Source: Chloroflexota bacterium (GTDB lineage Bacteria; Chloroflexota; Limnocylindria; Limnocylindrales; CSP1-4). From it: DNA of 25,040 nucleotides. Positions 6,084 through 14,427 of the stretch are shown here, piece by piece; within the stretch, counting starts at the first letter, position 1, and each line of letters starts with the position of its first letter. A program made the translations under genes and the position numbers. Under the pieces are notes generated by a model, which saw only the letters and a list, made by a program, of their open reading frames with translations, did not search any database and was not told the DNA's origin. The stretch lies in NCBI GenBank assembly GCA_027457005.1, contig DAIDTV010000001.1, forward strand, positions 272 to 25,311, in the 5' to 3' direction.

Positions 6084-6833
6084 GTGGCACCCGTGATCCG
6101 CGAGGAGACGCCGACCGGCGAGCCGGGACCGCCGACGCCTGAGCCGACGACCCGCACCGGCGATCCGACAGCGCCCACCCGCGATCCGGCAGCGCCCATC
6201 GACGATCCCCCGGGGCGTGAGCCGTCACGTTCTGACCGGGCCGTCGTTCATACGGCCGATGGAGATGCGATCGAGGGTCTCGTGCAGCGCGCCCGCGGTG
6301 GCGACGCGGACGCCTTCGCGAGCCTCTACGACCTGTTCGCCCCGCGGCTGCACCGGTACGTGCGGTTCCGCGTACGCGAGCCGAGCGACGCGGAGGACCT
6401 CGTGCAGCGCGTGTTCGTGAGCGTCCTCGAGGCCCTGCCCCGGTACGAGCAGCGCGGCGTGCCGTTCGCGGCCTGGCTCTTCCGGCTCGCCCACAACGCC
6501 GTGATCGACTTCGCGCGGACCGCCCGGGACCACCGGCCGCTGGACAGCGTCGCGGACAGCCCGACCGACGAGCCCGGCCCCGCCGAGGCCGCGGTCCGCT
6601 CCTCCGAAATGGCCACCCTCGATGCGGCGATCCGCACCCTCACGCCCGACCAGCAGCAGGTCATCGCCTGCCGCTTCTTCGCCGGCCTGAGCTCGGCCGA
6701 GACGGCAAGGGTCCTGGGCAGGCGCGAGATCGCCGTGCGCGCGCTGCAGTTCCGCGCGCTGGGCGCACTCCGGCGCCGGCTCGCCGGTTCGCTCGATCTC
6801 GACCGTCTCCCGCTCGGCGAGGCGTCGGAATGA
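6084..6833 (+). CDS. ECF-type RNA polymerase sigma factor
   Basis: This sigma-70 family group 4 factor has 249 residues from GTG 6084 (GTG 6093 is an alternative). Residues 1-60 are a Pro/Thr/Asp-rich tail that is not part of the sigma fold. Region 2 (about 64-150) has DAFASLYDLFAPRLHRYV, the SDAEDLVQRVFVSV core-binding and -10-recognition helix, and FAAWLFRLAHNAVIDFAR. Region 4 (about 177-233) has LDAAIRTLTPDQQQVI, then SSAETARVLGRREIAVRALQFRALGALRRRL, the -35-recognition HTH. Its stop overlaps the next start as ATGA, so it is translationally coupled to the membrane protein that probably restrains it. The signal is unknown. No clear promoter was found. Confidence 0.9.
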   Translation: MAPVIREETPTGEPGPPTPEPTTRTGDPTAPTRDPAAPIDDPPGREPSRSDRAVVHTADGDAIEGLVQRARGGDADAFASLYDLFAPRLHRYVRFRVREPSDAEDLVQRVFVSVLEALPRYEQRGVPFAAWLFRLAHNAVIDFARTARDHRPLDSVADSPTDEPGPAEAAVRSSEMATLDAAIRTLTPDQQQVIACRFFAGLSSAETARVLGRREIAVRALQFRALGALRRRLAGSLDLDRLPLGEASE

Positions 6834-7816
6834 GCGGCGACCCCGTGGAACGCGCCCTGGAGCGGTACGCCCGCACCGAGCTCGAGGCTGACCAGGCCTC
6901 GCTCGCCCGGGGGCGCGCAACGATCCTCGCTCGCTTCGACCTCGCCGCCGGCACCTGGAGTCCCGTCACTGACGCCCGAGGCGCCGGCATGCCGGTGGGT
7001 GCCGACGGCGGACCACGCGGGGTCGCCGGTCGTTACTGGCCCTGGTCCGGCGCACGGCCCAGGGTCCGCATGGCCGCGGCACTCGCGGGTGCGGCGCTGC
7101 TGGTCGCGGTCTCGGGCGCGGCCTTCGCGGCGAGCGGGCCAGGCGGGCCGCTCTACACCGCGCGCCTGGACATCGAGGCGATCACCCTGCCCCCCACCGG
7201 CTCGACGGCGTGGTTCAGTGCCGAGACTGGTCGGCTGAGCGCCCGGCTGAGCGAGGCCGAAGGCGCCGCCGCGTCCGACAACGCGAGCGCGGTGGAGGCG
7301 GCGGTCGGCGCGTACCGCACGATCCTCTCGCAGACGATCACGGCGGCGGACACCTCGACCCATGGGGCCGTGCCTCCGGGCCTGACGCGCGCTCTCGACC
7401 GGCACGCGGAACTGTTGTCGTCACTGCTGGCCCGCGCACCCAAGCAGGCCCAGGCCGCGCTGCGCGCGGCGCTCGGCGAACTGCAGGGCGCGGTGGACGC
7501 GTCGGGCTCGCCGTCACTCTCGTCGAAGCCCGGGACGGGGATCACACCGGGCATGACGACGCCCCCGGGCACGGGCAATCCCGGGGCGGCACCCGGACCG
7601 CTACGCACACCGGCGCCCGCTCTCCACGCCCAGCCGCCGAAGAGTCACGGCGGGAAGGGAGCGCAGCCCACTCCCACGCCGACACCCGAGGCGGTGAGCT
7701 GGAAGGCACCGCGGGCGGTTGGCGCGCGAGAGGCGATGGCGCACCGCGGGCGCGGGCTCGGACGGGACCTGGTGCTCGCCGGATTCGAGATCCGCGCCGA
7801 TCAGGGGCCCAGGTAG
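6830..7816 (+). CDS. Membrane-anchored DUF5667-like protein, putative anti-sigma factor
   Basis: The 328-residue protein is encoded immediately after, and overlapping by 4 bp, the ECF sigma gene. Residues 1-75 are cytoplasmic, starting PVERALERYARTEL. One transmembrane helix lies at about 80-101. An external segment starts GPLYTARLDIEAI and contains the DUF5667-like helical run AWFSAETGRLSARLSEAE, continuing to about residue 215. The last 110 residues are Pro/Thr/Gly/Ser-rich and disordered, with a short basic end. No zinc-binding HxxxCxxC anti-sigma motif is visible, so the anti-sigma role rests on position, topology and DUF5667 resemblance. The stop overlaps the convergent secreted-protein gene by 16 bp. 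Confidence 0.75.
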   Translation: MSGDPVERALERYARTELEADQASLARGRATILARFDLAAGTWSPVTDARGAGMPVGADGGPRGVAGRYWPWSGARPRVRMAAALAGAALLVAVSGAAFAASGPGGPLYTARLDIEAITLPPTGSTAWFSAETGRLSARLSEAEGAAASDNASAVEAAVGAYRTILSQTITAADTSTHGAVPPGLTRALDRHAELLSSLLARAPKQAQAALRAALGELQGAVDASGSPSLSSKPGTGITPGMTTPPGTGNPGAAPGPLRTPAPALHAQPPKSHGGKGAQPTPTPTPEAVSWKAPRAVGAREAMAHRGRGLGRDLVLAGFEIRADQGPR

Positions 7817-8940
7817 CGCAGGTACACGACCTTCACCGACCACAGCACGCCGCGGGTCCAGCTCTGGCCGGACAACGCCTCGAAGGTCGCCACGTCCAGG
7901 TCGATCACCCGGTTCGGGAACAGCCGTCGATCGGGCCCGTAGTCGTTGGTCCGGCGGATCACGTACCGCCCGTGCCAGATGATCTCCACCAGCCAGTGGC
8001 CCCGGCGGGGCACGGCGATCAGGCCGGGATAGGCAGGTCCGTAGGTGGAGGCCTGGCCCAGCTCCGGGGCCGGCATCCCCGGGATCGCCCTGACGGGTCC
8101 GTCGAGTCTCCTGACGGCCAGGGAAGGCGCGGTCGCGGCATGCGACGCGGGTTTCGGCGCGGGTTTTGGCGCGGGTTTCGGCGCGGGTTTCGGCGCGGGT
8201 TTCGGAGTCGGGCGTGGCGTCCTGTCGGGCACGTGGCGTGCGGCGGTCGCAGGGGCCGCCGACGGCCCGGGGGACGTGGACGGCCCGCGGGTCGTCGCGG
8301 ACCCCGGCGCGGCGGCAGCAGCGATCCGTGCCTGCGCTGCCAGGCTAAACGGGCTCCGGGCCGCCGACGCGATGGCGCTTGCCGCCGGAGTCCCGGCCCC
8401 GGGGCCGGCCGAGACGGCCGCGAGCACCGCCCCCGTGGGCTGATCCGGGTACGCGAGCGCCTCGTCGACCGCGCGCCCGGGGTACGCCAGCGTGGACGTG
8501 AACGGCGGGAACGGGGCCTGGCGCGGCGCCATTGCCACCGGGGCGTGGGACGAGTCGGCCGGCCGGGCCAGCCCGGGAGCCGTGATGCCGGCCGCCGCCG
8601 GGTGTACCACGAGGATGGTGCTGAGCGCCGCGAACGCGAGGATCAGCCGCGGCGATCCTGCGCGCTGCTTCCCGGGGGCTGCCGGGCGAGCACATGCATG
8701 GCCCAGGCGAGCGGAGGCCCGGCCAAGGCGAGCGGAGGCCCGGCCAAGGCGGTCGGAGGCGATGCGAAGCCGGAGCGATGTGACTCCGGGATGTCGTGAC
8801 TTGGTGCCAAGGCGATGCGAGGCAGCCCCGACGCGCGCAAGGACGCGCTCGAGGTGCGACGCCGCGTTGCCCAGGCGGGTTGGTCTCGTCGCGTCCCCTG
8901 TGCCGGACCCCTCGGGATCGCGGAGAGCAGGAAACCGCAA
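7801..8940 (-). CDS. Secreted RlpA-like double-psi beta-barrel protein with Pro-Ala-Lys stalk
   Basis: The frame is open from TTG 8940 and encodes 379 residues. A signal or anchor helix at about 98-117 (LILAFAALSTILVVHPAAAG) is preceded by KQRAGSPR. Then come an Ala/Pro-rich low-complexity region, a stalk of five PAPK-type repeats (about 246-264) and a C-terminal domain (297-375). That domain has the RlpA-like double-psi barrel landmarks ASTYGPAYPG, TNDYGPDRR (Asp333) and NRVIDLDVATFEALSG. Family knowledge: such domains bind or cleave peptidoglycan glycans; activity here is unproven. The N-terminal 90 residues are Arg-rich 7-residue repeats and precede the signal helix, which is odd. The start is uncertain, because the only in-frame alternatives between 8940 and the helix are CTG codons. 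A start or frameshift error near 8690 is possible. Confidence 0.68.
   Translation of the reverse strand: MRFPALRDPEGSGTGDATRPTRLGNAASHLERVLARVGAASHRLGTKSRHPGVTSLRLRIASDRLGRASARLGRASARLGHACARPAAPGKQRAGSPRLILAFAALSTILVVHPAAAGITAPGLARPADSSHAPVAMAPRQAPFPPFTSTLAYPGRAVDEALAYPDQPTGAVLAAVSAGPGAGTPAASAIASAARSPFSLAAQARIAAAAAPGSATTRGPSTSPGPSAAPATAARHVPDRTPRPTPKPAPKPAPKPAPKPAPKPASHAATAPSLAVRRLDGPVRAIPGMPAPELGQASTYGPAYPGLIAVPRRGHWLVEIIWHGRYVIRRTNDYGPDRRLFPNRVIDLDVATFEALSGQSWTRGVLWSVKVVYLRYLGP
8147..8206. repeat. 12-bp tandem repeat encoding the PAPK stalk, five copies
   Basis: Five 12-bp units of GCGGGTTTCGGC (second copy TTTT, last copy ending GGA) encode Pro-Ala-Pro-Lys tetrapeptides on the minus strand. 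Near-identity at the DNA level suggests recent slippage expansion and probable length variation between strains. Confidence 0.9.
8706..8768. repeat. 21-bp tandem repeat, two perfect copies plus a diverged third
   Basis: The 21-bp unit GGCGAGCGGAGGCCCGGCCAA minus its last base is shown here as GGCGAGCGGAGGCCCGGCCA. It starts at 8706 and 8727, and a diverged copy starts at 8748. On the minus strand it encodes heptapeptides of the type RASARLG in the doubtful N-terminal part of the secreted protein gene. Confidence 0.85.
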
Positions 8941-9261
8941 CGGACGGATCCGCTGTGGTCGCGTGGTCTTCTCCCATAGCGGGCACCTGCCGCGCGCGGG
9001 TGAGCGCGGCTCCGGTGCCGGGCCGGGGATCGCGGGAGCGAAGACTTGATCCCACGAGTCGACCGGCGGGGGAGACGTGCCCCGAGCGCCGCTCTGCGAC
9101 GCTGTCTCCCGCTGCCGAGCCCGGCCAGCGATGCACGAAACCTGCAGGCGCGTACGTGGCCACAGGTTTGCGGCCCGCGCATCCTACACGGCATCCGCAA
9201 TACGCGCATCCGGACCGGGGTGGCGCAGGACGCATACAGGCCCCGAGACGACAATGCCGGG
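8941..9261. other. Divergent intergenic region without a recognisable gene
   Basis: About 320 bp separate the TTG start of the secreted protein gene and the MFS gene with its small upstream ORF. All open frames here lack recognisable domains. The only promoter-like element I can support is GACAAT at 9250-9255, oriented toward the MFS gene. No RNA gene or terminator was recognised. Confidence 0.5.
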
Positions 9262-9294
9262 GTGCATCCGGGCCTCATGACCGTCGGGGCGTGA
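9262..9294 (+). CDS. Possible leaderless 10-codon upstream ORF coupled to MFS gene
   Basis: GTG 9262 lies exactly 6 nt after a -10-like GACAAT (9250-9255). It opens a 10-codon frame, VHPGLMTVGA, whose TGA (9292-9294) overlaps the GTG (9291-9293) of the transporter as GTGA. The transporter itself has no Shine-Dalgarno, so coupled re-initiation would explain its translation. The evidence is positional only, and chance is possible. Confidence 0.3.
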   Translation: MHPGLMTVGA

Positions 9295-10562
9295 TCCGCG
9301 TCCACCGTCCCCGCAACCGCAACCGCAACCTCACCATCGTGATCGCCGCGCGCGTGCTCATGAGCGCGTCCCGCGCGCTCGCCGGCGTGGTGGTGCCCGT
9401 GTACGTGGCCGTGATCGGCTTCAGCGCGCTGCAGCTGGGCGAGCTCGCCGTCGCGGTGGCCCTCGCCACCGCCGTCCTGTCGACCGTCATCGGCCTCGCC
9501 TCGGACCGCATCGGCCGCAAGCCGTTCCTGGTCGTCGTGCCTCTGCTGGCGGCCGTGGCCGGGATGGCGTTCGCGTTCTCGCGCTCCCCGGCCGTGCTGT
9601 TTTTCGCGGCCTCCGTGGGGAGCTTCGGGCGGGGTGCCGGCGCGGGCGCCGGCATGGTGGGGCCGTACCAGCCGGCCGAACAGGCACTGGTGACCGAGAT
9701 CACGCCGCCGGTGCGCCGGAACATCGCGTTCGGGCGGCTCGCGTTCGCATCGAGCGTGGGGGCGCTGATCGGCGGCCCCCTCGCGCTGCTGGCCGGTCAG
9801 GCAGGACCGGGCGGCGAGGCGGCGACCGCGGCATTCCGTGTCCCGTTCCTCGCCACGGCCGTGCTCGCCGCGGCGGCCGGTCTGCTGGCGCTCGGACTCC
9901 GGGAACCCCGGCGGGCACCGTCAACCGACGGGCGTGGCCGGGGGCTGCAGTTGCCGCGGCGCTCGATGCCCCTGCTGATGCGCCTCTGGGCGACCAACAG
10001 CGTCAACGGCCTGGCGGTCGGGATGTTCGGCCCGTTCGTGACCTACTGGTTCTTCCGCCGCTACGGCGTGGGGCCCGGGCAGATCGGCGTGCTCTTCGCC
10101 GTGATCAACGCGGCAACGGCGGCGTCGACCCTGACGGCGGCCGGGTTCGCGCGCCGCTGGGGGCTGGTTCGCACCGTGACCATGGTGCGGGTGATCCAGG
10201 CGGTGCTGCTGGTTCCGATGGTGCTGGCACCCTCGTTCGTGGCGGCCGGCGCCGTGTACCTGGTTCGCATGGTCGTGCAGCGCATCGGCATGCCACTGCG
10301 CCAGTCCTACGTCCTGGCGATGGCCGATCCGGGGGAGCGCGCCGCGGTAGGCGCCCTGTCGAACCTGCCGAGCCAGGCGACCATGGCGGTGGCGCCGCTG
10401 GCGGCGGGCTACCTGTTCGACGAGGTGAGCCTGTCGCTGCCGTTCGTGATCGCCGGGGCCCTGCAGCTGGCGAATGCCGCACTCTACTGGGGGTTCTTTC
10501 GCGGGCTGCCGCCCGAGGAGGAGGTTGCGGCCAGGGCAGCGGCGGCCGCGCGGTCGCCCTGA
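9291..10562 (+). CDS. MFS transporter, 12 transmembrane segments
   Basis: This 423-residue major facilitator is located in the cytoplasmic membrane. About twelve hydrophobic helices are visible. The loop between helices 2 and 3 has the MFS motif A variant GLASDRIGRKPF. The helix-4/5 region contains a Gly-rich GAGAGAGMVGPYQPAEQALV segment. A basic central loop, LREPRRAPSTDGRGRG, separates the two halves. Hydrophobicity begins right after RPRNRNRNL, which supports the start at GTG 9291 instead of far-upstream in-frame starts. The substrate is unknown; drug/H+ antiport-like efflux is the default guess. No SD sequence is present, and translation may be coupled to a 10-codon upstream ORF. The gene is divergent from the secreted barrel protein. 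Confidence 0.88.
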   Translation: MIRVHRPRNRNRNLTIVIAARVLMSASRALAGVVVPVYVAVIGFSALQLGELAVAVALATAVLSTVIGLASDRIGRKPFLVVVPLLAAVAGMAFAFSRSPAVLFFAASVGSFGRGAGAGAGMVGPYQPAEQALVTEITPPVRRNIAFGRLAFASSVGALIGGPLALLAGQAGPGGEAATAAFRVPFLATAVLAAAAGLLALGLREPRRAPSTDGRGRGLQLPRRSMPLLMRLWATNSVNGLAVGMFGPFVTYWFFRRYGVGPGQIGVLFAVINAATAASTLTAAGFARRWGLVRTVTMVRVIQAVLLVPMVLAPSFVAAGAVYLVRMVVQRIGMPLRQSYVLAMADPGERAAVGALSNLPSQATMAVAPLAAGYLFDEVSLSLPFVIAGALQLANAALYWGFFRGLPPEEEVAARAAAAARSP

Positions 10563-10635
10563 CCGCGTTCTCGCTGGACGCGCTGCCTCCTGGTCGCCTA
10601 ACCGCGCTCCCGCTGGAGGCGGTGCCTCGTGGTCA
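10558..10635. repeat. 39-bp tandem duplication
   Basis: Two imperfect 39-bp copies start at 10558 (CCTGACCGCGTTCTCGCTGG...) and 10597 (CCTAACCGCGCTCCCGCTGG...). The first contains the MFS stop codon. The second supplies the stop and the last codons of the convergent 89-residue gene. Confidence 0.7.
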
Positions 10636-10867
10636 CCTCGACGCGGCCCCGCTCGTCGGCCGCAGGATGCTCGACCAGCGCGATCAGCCGGCTGGTCATG
10701 AAGCGGCCTGTGCGTACCGGCTGGCCGGTGCGTGTCACCTCGCGCACCTCGACAACCCCGCGGGAGGTCACCACCTCGATCCGACGACCGGCCCGGGTGG
10801 CGACGATCTCGAAGGTCTGGACGCCCTGGCCGGTGTCGACCACGGCCTCGACTCGATCGCCCTTCAC
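10598..10867 (-). CDS. Small hypothetical protein, 89 residues
   Basis: I do not recognise the family. The protein is mostly short beta-strand-like segments, DRVEAVVDTG, QTFEIVAT, RRIEVVTSRGVVEVREVTR, ending in a more helical, charged tail. It has no membrane segment or cysteine. It may be a small beta-barrel protein, but that is inference. GTG 10867 lies exactly 6 nt after a minus-strand -10 hexamer TATCGT, the same leaderless layout as several neighbours, which supports it as a real gene. It is convergent with the MFS gene and divergent from tRNA-Gln. Confidence 0.65.
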   Translation of the reverse strand: MKGDRVEAVVDTGQGVQTFEIVATRAGRRIEVVTSRGVVEVREVTRTGQPVRTGRFMTSRLIALVEHPAADERGRVEVTTRHRLQRERG

Positions 10868-10873
10868 GGACCA

Positions 10874-10879
10874 ACGATA
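10874..10879 (-). promoter_or_regulatory. -10 element of the 89-residue gene
   Basis: TATCGT on the minus strand is followed by 6 nt and GTG 10867. No Shine-Dalgarno sequence is present, so a leaderless transcript is predicted. Confidence 0.5.
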
Positions 10880-10946
10880 CTCCGGCGGTGCACGCCGACC
10901 GGCGCGCCGGCCGCCATGGTGGCGTCGATCCGCCCGCCAGCTGCGG

Positions 10947-10952
10947 TATCAT
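10947..10952 (+). promoter_or_regulatory. -10 element of tRNA-Gln
   Basis: TATCAT lies 14 bp upstream of the tRNA 5' end, a normal distance for a tRNA promoter with a short 5' leader. No good -35 is seen. Confidence 0.45.
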
Positions 10953-10966
10953 CCGCACGCCTGCGC

Positions 10967-11041
10967 TGGCGAGTGGCCTAACGGTAAGGCACCTGACTCT
11001 GGATCAGGGGATTGAAGGTTCGAATCCTTCCTCGCCAGCCA
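10967..11041 (+). tRNA. tRNA-Gln (anticodon CTG)
   Basis: A full cloverleaf can be folded. The acceptor stem pairs TGGCGAG with CTCGCCA. The D-arm contains GGCCTAACGGTAAGGC. The anticodon stem CCTGA/TCAGG encloses the loop CTCTGGA with anticodon CTG, reading CAG. The T-arm is AAGG-TTCGAATC-CTTC type. The discriminator base G is followed by a genome-encoded CCA (11039-11041). Its cognate synthetase gene, glnS, lies 1.1 kb downstream on the same strand. Confidence 0.97.
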
Positions 11042-11107
11042 ACTCCACAAGATGAAGCGCTCGCGAGCCGCTGAACCACCGCATCTTGCGACCTGACGGG
11101 CCCGAAC

Positions 11108-11139
11108 CTCGGTCGGCGAGGAACCGACGAGATGGTTTT
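11108..11139 (+). terminator. Possible terminator downstream of tRNA-Gln
   Basis: CTCGGTCGG-N7-CCGACGAG forms an 8-bp stem with one bulged G. It is followed by ATGGTTTT. The T tract is short and displaced, so confidence is low. Confidence 0.35.
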
Positions 11140-11180
11140 GGGCACCTGACTCCCCTGATCCCTGGGCGCCTGGTGGAGCG

Positions 11181-11230
11181 GTACTGTTGATCGAGCAATG
11201 GTACAGTCCGTGCCATGCGAACTACCATTG
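11181..11230 (+). promoter_or_regulatory. Leaderless promoter and putative autoregulatory operator of the toxin-antitoxin pair
   Basis: TACAGT (11202-11207) lies 7 nt before ATG 11215. Perfect 8-bp inverted arms CAATGGTA (11196-11203) and TACCATTG (11223-11230), 19 bp apart, flank the predicted start site and run into the first codons. A further half-site-like GTACTGTTG lies at 11181-11189. AbrB-type antitoxins commonly repress their own operon through such dyads. Confidence 0.5.
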
Positions 11231-11457
11231 ACAAGGCAGGACGATTGGTCATCCCGCGCGCGCTGAGGAACCGCATCGGACTCGCCGGAGGGGGCGAGGT
11301 CGAGCTGGAGCTCGATGGAGCCGCGGTGCGGATCGAGCCGGTGTCCGGCACCGCGCTCAAGGAGGTCGACGGCCTGCTGGTCATTCCCTCAACCGGCACT
11401 CCGATCACGGGCGAGACGGTACGCGGGCTGATCGATGCCGACCGATTCGGCCGCTGA
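11215..11457 (+). CDS. vapB: AbrB/MazE-type antitoxin (VapB-like)
   Basis: The 80-residue protein has an N-terminal SpoVT/AbrB swapped-hairpin DNA-binding domain (residues 1-45: TIDKAGRLVIPRALRNRIGL, then EVELELDGAAVRIEP). The C-terminal tail (46-80) would wrap the toxin. The order antitoxin then PIN toxin and the 23-bp coding overlap are classic for VapBC pairs. ATG 11215 is 7 nt after a -10 hexamer and has no Shine-Dalgarno, so a leaderless mRNA is predicted. Role inferred from family: it neutralises the PIN RNase and represses the operon. Confidence 0.9.
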   Translation: MRTTIDKAGRLVIPRALRNRIGLAGGGEVELELDGAAVRIEPVSGTALKEVDGLLVIPSTGTPITGETVRGLIDADRFGR

Positions 11458-11866
11458 GCGCGATGTCGCGCTCCTCGACACGAGCACCGCGATCGCCCTG
11501 ATCGTCGAGGATCACGAGGCCCATGCCGTCACGCTGAAGGCCCTCGGTGGCCGGCCACTCGGGCTCGCCGGTCACGCCTGGTTCGAGACGTACTCGGTCC
11601 TGACCAGGCTCCCCGGCCGACAGCGCAGGTTGCCCGCTGATGCGCACCGACTGCTGGAGCACAACTTCCCCGCGAGCGCCTTTCTCGATGAACAGGAGTC
11701 CGTCGATCTTGGGGGCGAGATCGCACGCCTCGGCGTCTCGGGCGGCTCGGTCTACGACGCGCTCGTCGTGGCGGCCGCGCGACAGCGTGCTCGACGACTG
11801 GTGTCGGCCGACGTGAGTGCACGACCCGTCTACGAGGCGCTCGGTGTCGATCTCGAGGTCATCTAG
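11435..11866 (+). CDS. vapC: PIN-domain ribonuclease toxin (VapC-like)
   Basis: The 143-residue PIN domain has the acidic metal-binding set placed as in VapC toxins: Asp15 in LLDTST, Glu51 in HAWFETYSVLTRLP, Asp108 in GGSVYDALVVAAA and Asp126 in VSADVSA. Family knowledge: these Mg-dependent endoribonucleases cut tRNA or rRNA when the antitoxin is degraded. ATG 11435 lies inside the antitoxin gene, giving a 23-bp overlap and translational coupling. The non-PIN first 10 residues suggest initiation could also be slightly later. The module sits between tRNA-Gln and glnS. A tRNA substrate is possible but not shown. Confidence 0.92.
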   Translation: MPTDSAAERDVALLDTSTAIALIVEDHEAHAVTLKALGGRPLGLAGHAWFETYSVLTRLPGRQRRLPADAHRLLEHNFPASAFLDEQESVDLGGEIARLGVSGGSVYDALVVAAARQRARRLVSADVSARPVYEALGVDLEVI

Positions 11867-11882
11867 GGAGAGGGAAACGTCG

Positions 11883-12032
11883 ATGCAGCTGGTGCGGCTT
11901 CCGGTCTGGCTGTACGCCGTGATCGGCATCGTCATCCTGGCCGTGGGCCTCGTGGCCGGACGGCTGCCGCTGGCCGCCGCCGGCGTCGTCGTGCTCGCCG
12001 CGGGGATCCTCCGGTACGTCGCGTCGCGCTGA
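11883..12032 (+). CDS. Small two-helix membrane protein, 49 residues
   Basis: The short protein consists almost entirely of two hydrophobic helices (about 8-25 and 29-44), separated by a Gly-Arg turn and ending YVASR. ATG 11883 has a purine-rich ribosome site (GGGAGAGGGAA) just upstream and follows the PIN toxin stop by 16 bp, so it may be co-transcribed. I do not recognise a family and assign no function. Confidence 0.6.
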   Translation: MQLVRLPVWLYAVIGIVILAVGLVAGRLPLAAAGVVVLAAGILRYVASR

Positions 12033-12053
12033 TGGCATAACCCGGCCCTGTGT

Positions 12054-12110
12054 TAGCCTCGGTCGTGTGGCCACGACGGTGAGGACGCCGGTCGCGCCCC
12101 GCCGCGATCG

Positions 12111-12114
<4 letters not shown>
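12054..12114 (+). promoter_or_regulatory. glnS promoter and leader with a chain of overlapping mini-ORFs
   Basis: A -10-like TAGCCT (12054-12059) lies 5 nt before GTG 12065. That GTG opens a 5-codon frame, VWPRR, whose TGA overlaps GTG 12079. GTG 12079 opens an 11-codon frame, VRTPVAPRRDR, whose TGA (12112-12114) overlaps the glnS GTG 12111 as GTGA. glnS has no Shine-Dalgarno. Translation by successive re-initiation is possible; chance in GC-rich DNA is the alternative. Confidence 0.3.
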
Positions 12115-13820
<1,706 letters not shown>

Positions 13821-14002
13821 CGTCCGCTCGGCCCATTCCATCCATCCCCGTCGCGCACGGTCGGCTCCGCAGGCAGGCAACGCCGACCGCCTCGCGCCCG
13901 AAAGGAGCGTCCCGTGGCAACCACCGCTGGCGACGAGCGTCGCGACGTTCCTCGACGAGGCGTAGGGCCCGCGCGACCGTGGCCGCACGGCGCTCGCCCG
14001 GG

Positions 14003-14353
14003 TCAGCCGGGTTCCTCGTCGCTCCTGGAATCCTTCTCCCACCCGAGGTGCTTGCGAAGCCAGCCGACCGAGGCGAGGTGGTACGTGGCTTCCTCGTCGT
14101 ACGTTTGAAGGGCCTCGATGTCCGAGCGCGTGAGGGCGACCTGCACCGCATCCGGGCCCATGCTCGCGACCTCGTCCACGGAGACCATCACGTCCCGATG
14201 GCGGCCGGCGAGCGCGACCCGGAGGCCGTGGAAGATGTCGTCGGCGTCGTCCCCGAGCACCTCGTGGACCCGGCCCACCGGCTCGTTGTCGCGCGAGATG
14301 ACCGGCGTCCCGTAGACAATCGAACGCCACGAAATCGGCTGGTTCTCCGACAC
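14003..14353 (-). CDS. PRC-barrel domain protein
   Basis: The 116-residue protein has a PRC-barrel-like first half (about 8-60): IVYGTPVISRDNEPVGRV, then HEVLGDD and IFHGLRVAL. The second half, VDEVASMGPDAVQVALTRSDIEAL, continues the barrel and resembles the DUF2171-type pattern. The end is a charged tail. It is probably cytoplasmic. PRC barrels occur in RNA-processing, photosynthetic and stress proteins, so no specific role can be given. GTG 14353 has GAGGAG 6 nt upstream. The gene is convergent with glnS, with about 180 bp of featureless DNA between them. Confidence 0.75.
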   Translation of the reverse strand: MSENQPISWRSIVYGTPVISRDNEPVGRVHEVLGDDADDIFHGLRVALAGRHRDVMVSVDEVASMGPDAVQVALTRSDIEALQTYDEEATYHLASVGWLRKHLGWEKDSRSDEEPG

Positions 14354-14427
14354 GGCGGTCTCCTCGAGTCGTCCTCTGCGCCCAACGCCGGCCATCGTAG
14401 TCCGGCCGGGCGAACGGCTGCGCGGAC

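Noticed and set aside
8796..9290. Upstream extension of the MFS frame
   Set aside because: The extension is hydrophilic and low-complexity. Membrane helices begin directly after GTG 9291.
10899..10910. 12-bp palindrome CCGGCGCGCCGG between the 89-residue gene and tRNA-Gln
   Set aside because: Pure G/C palindromes are expected by chance in this composition, and it is not aligned with a promoter element.
13914..14108. Plus-strand 64-codon ORF with AAAGGAG 8 nt before a GTG
   Set aside because: The ribosome site is good, but the frame mostly overlaps the PRC-barrel gene antisense and shows no family resemblance. It could be a remnant, but I cannot support it. The rest of 13821-14002 shows nothing.
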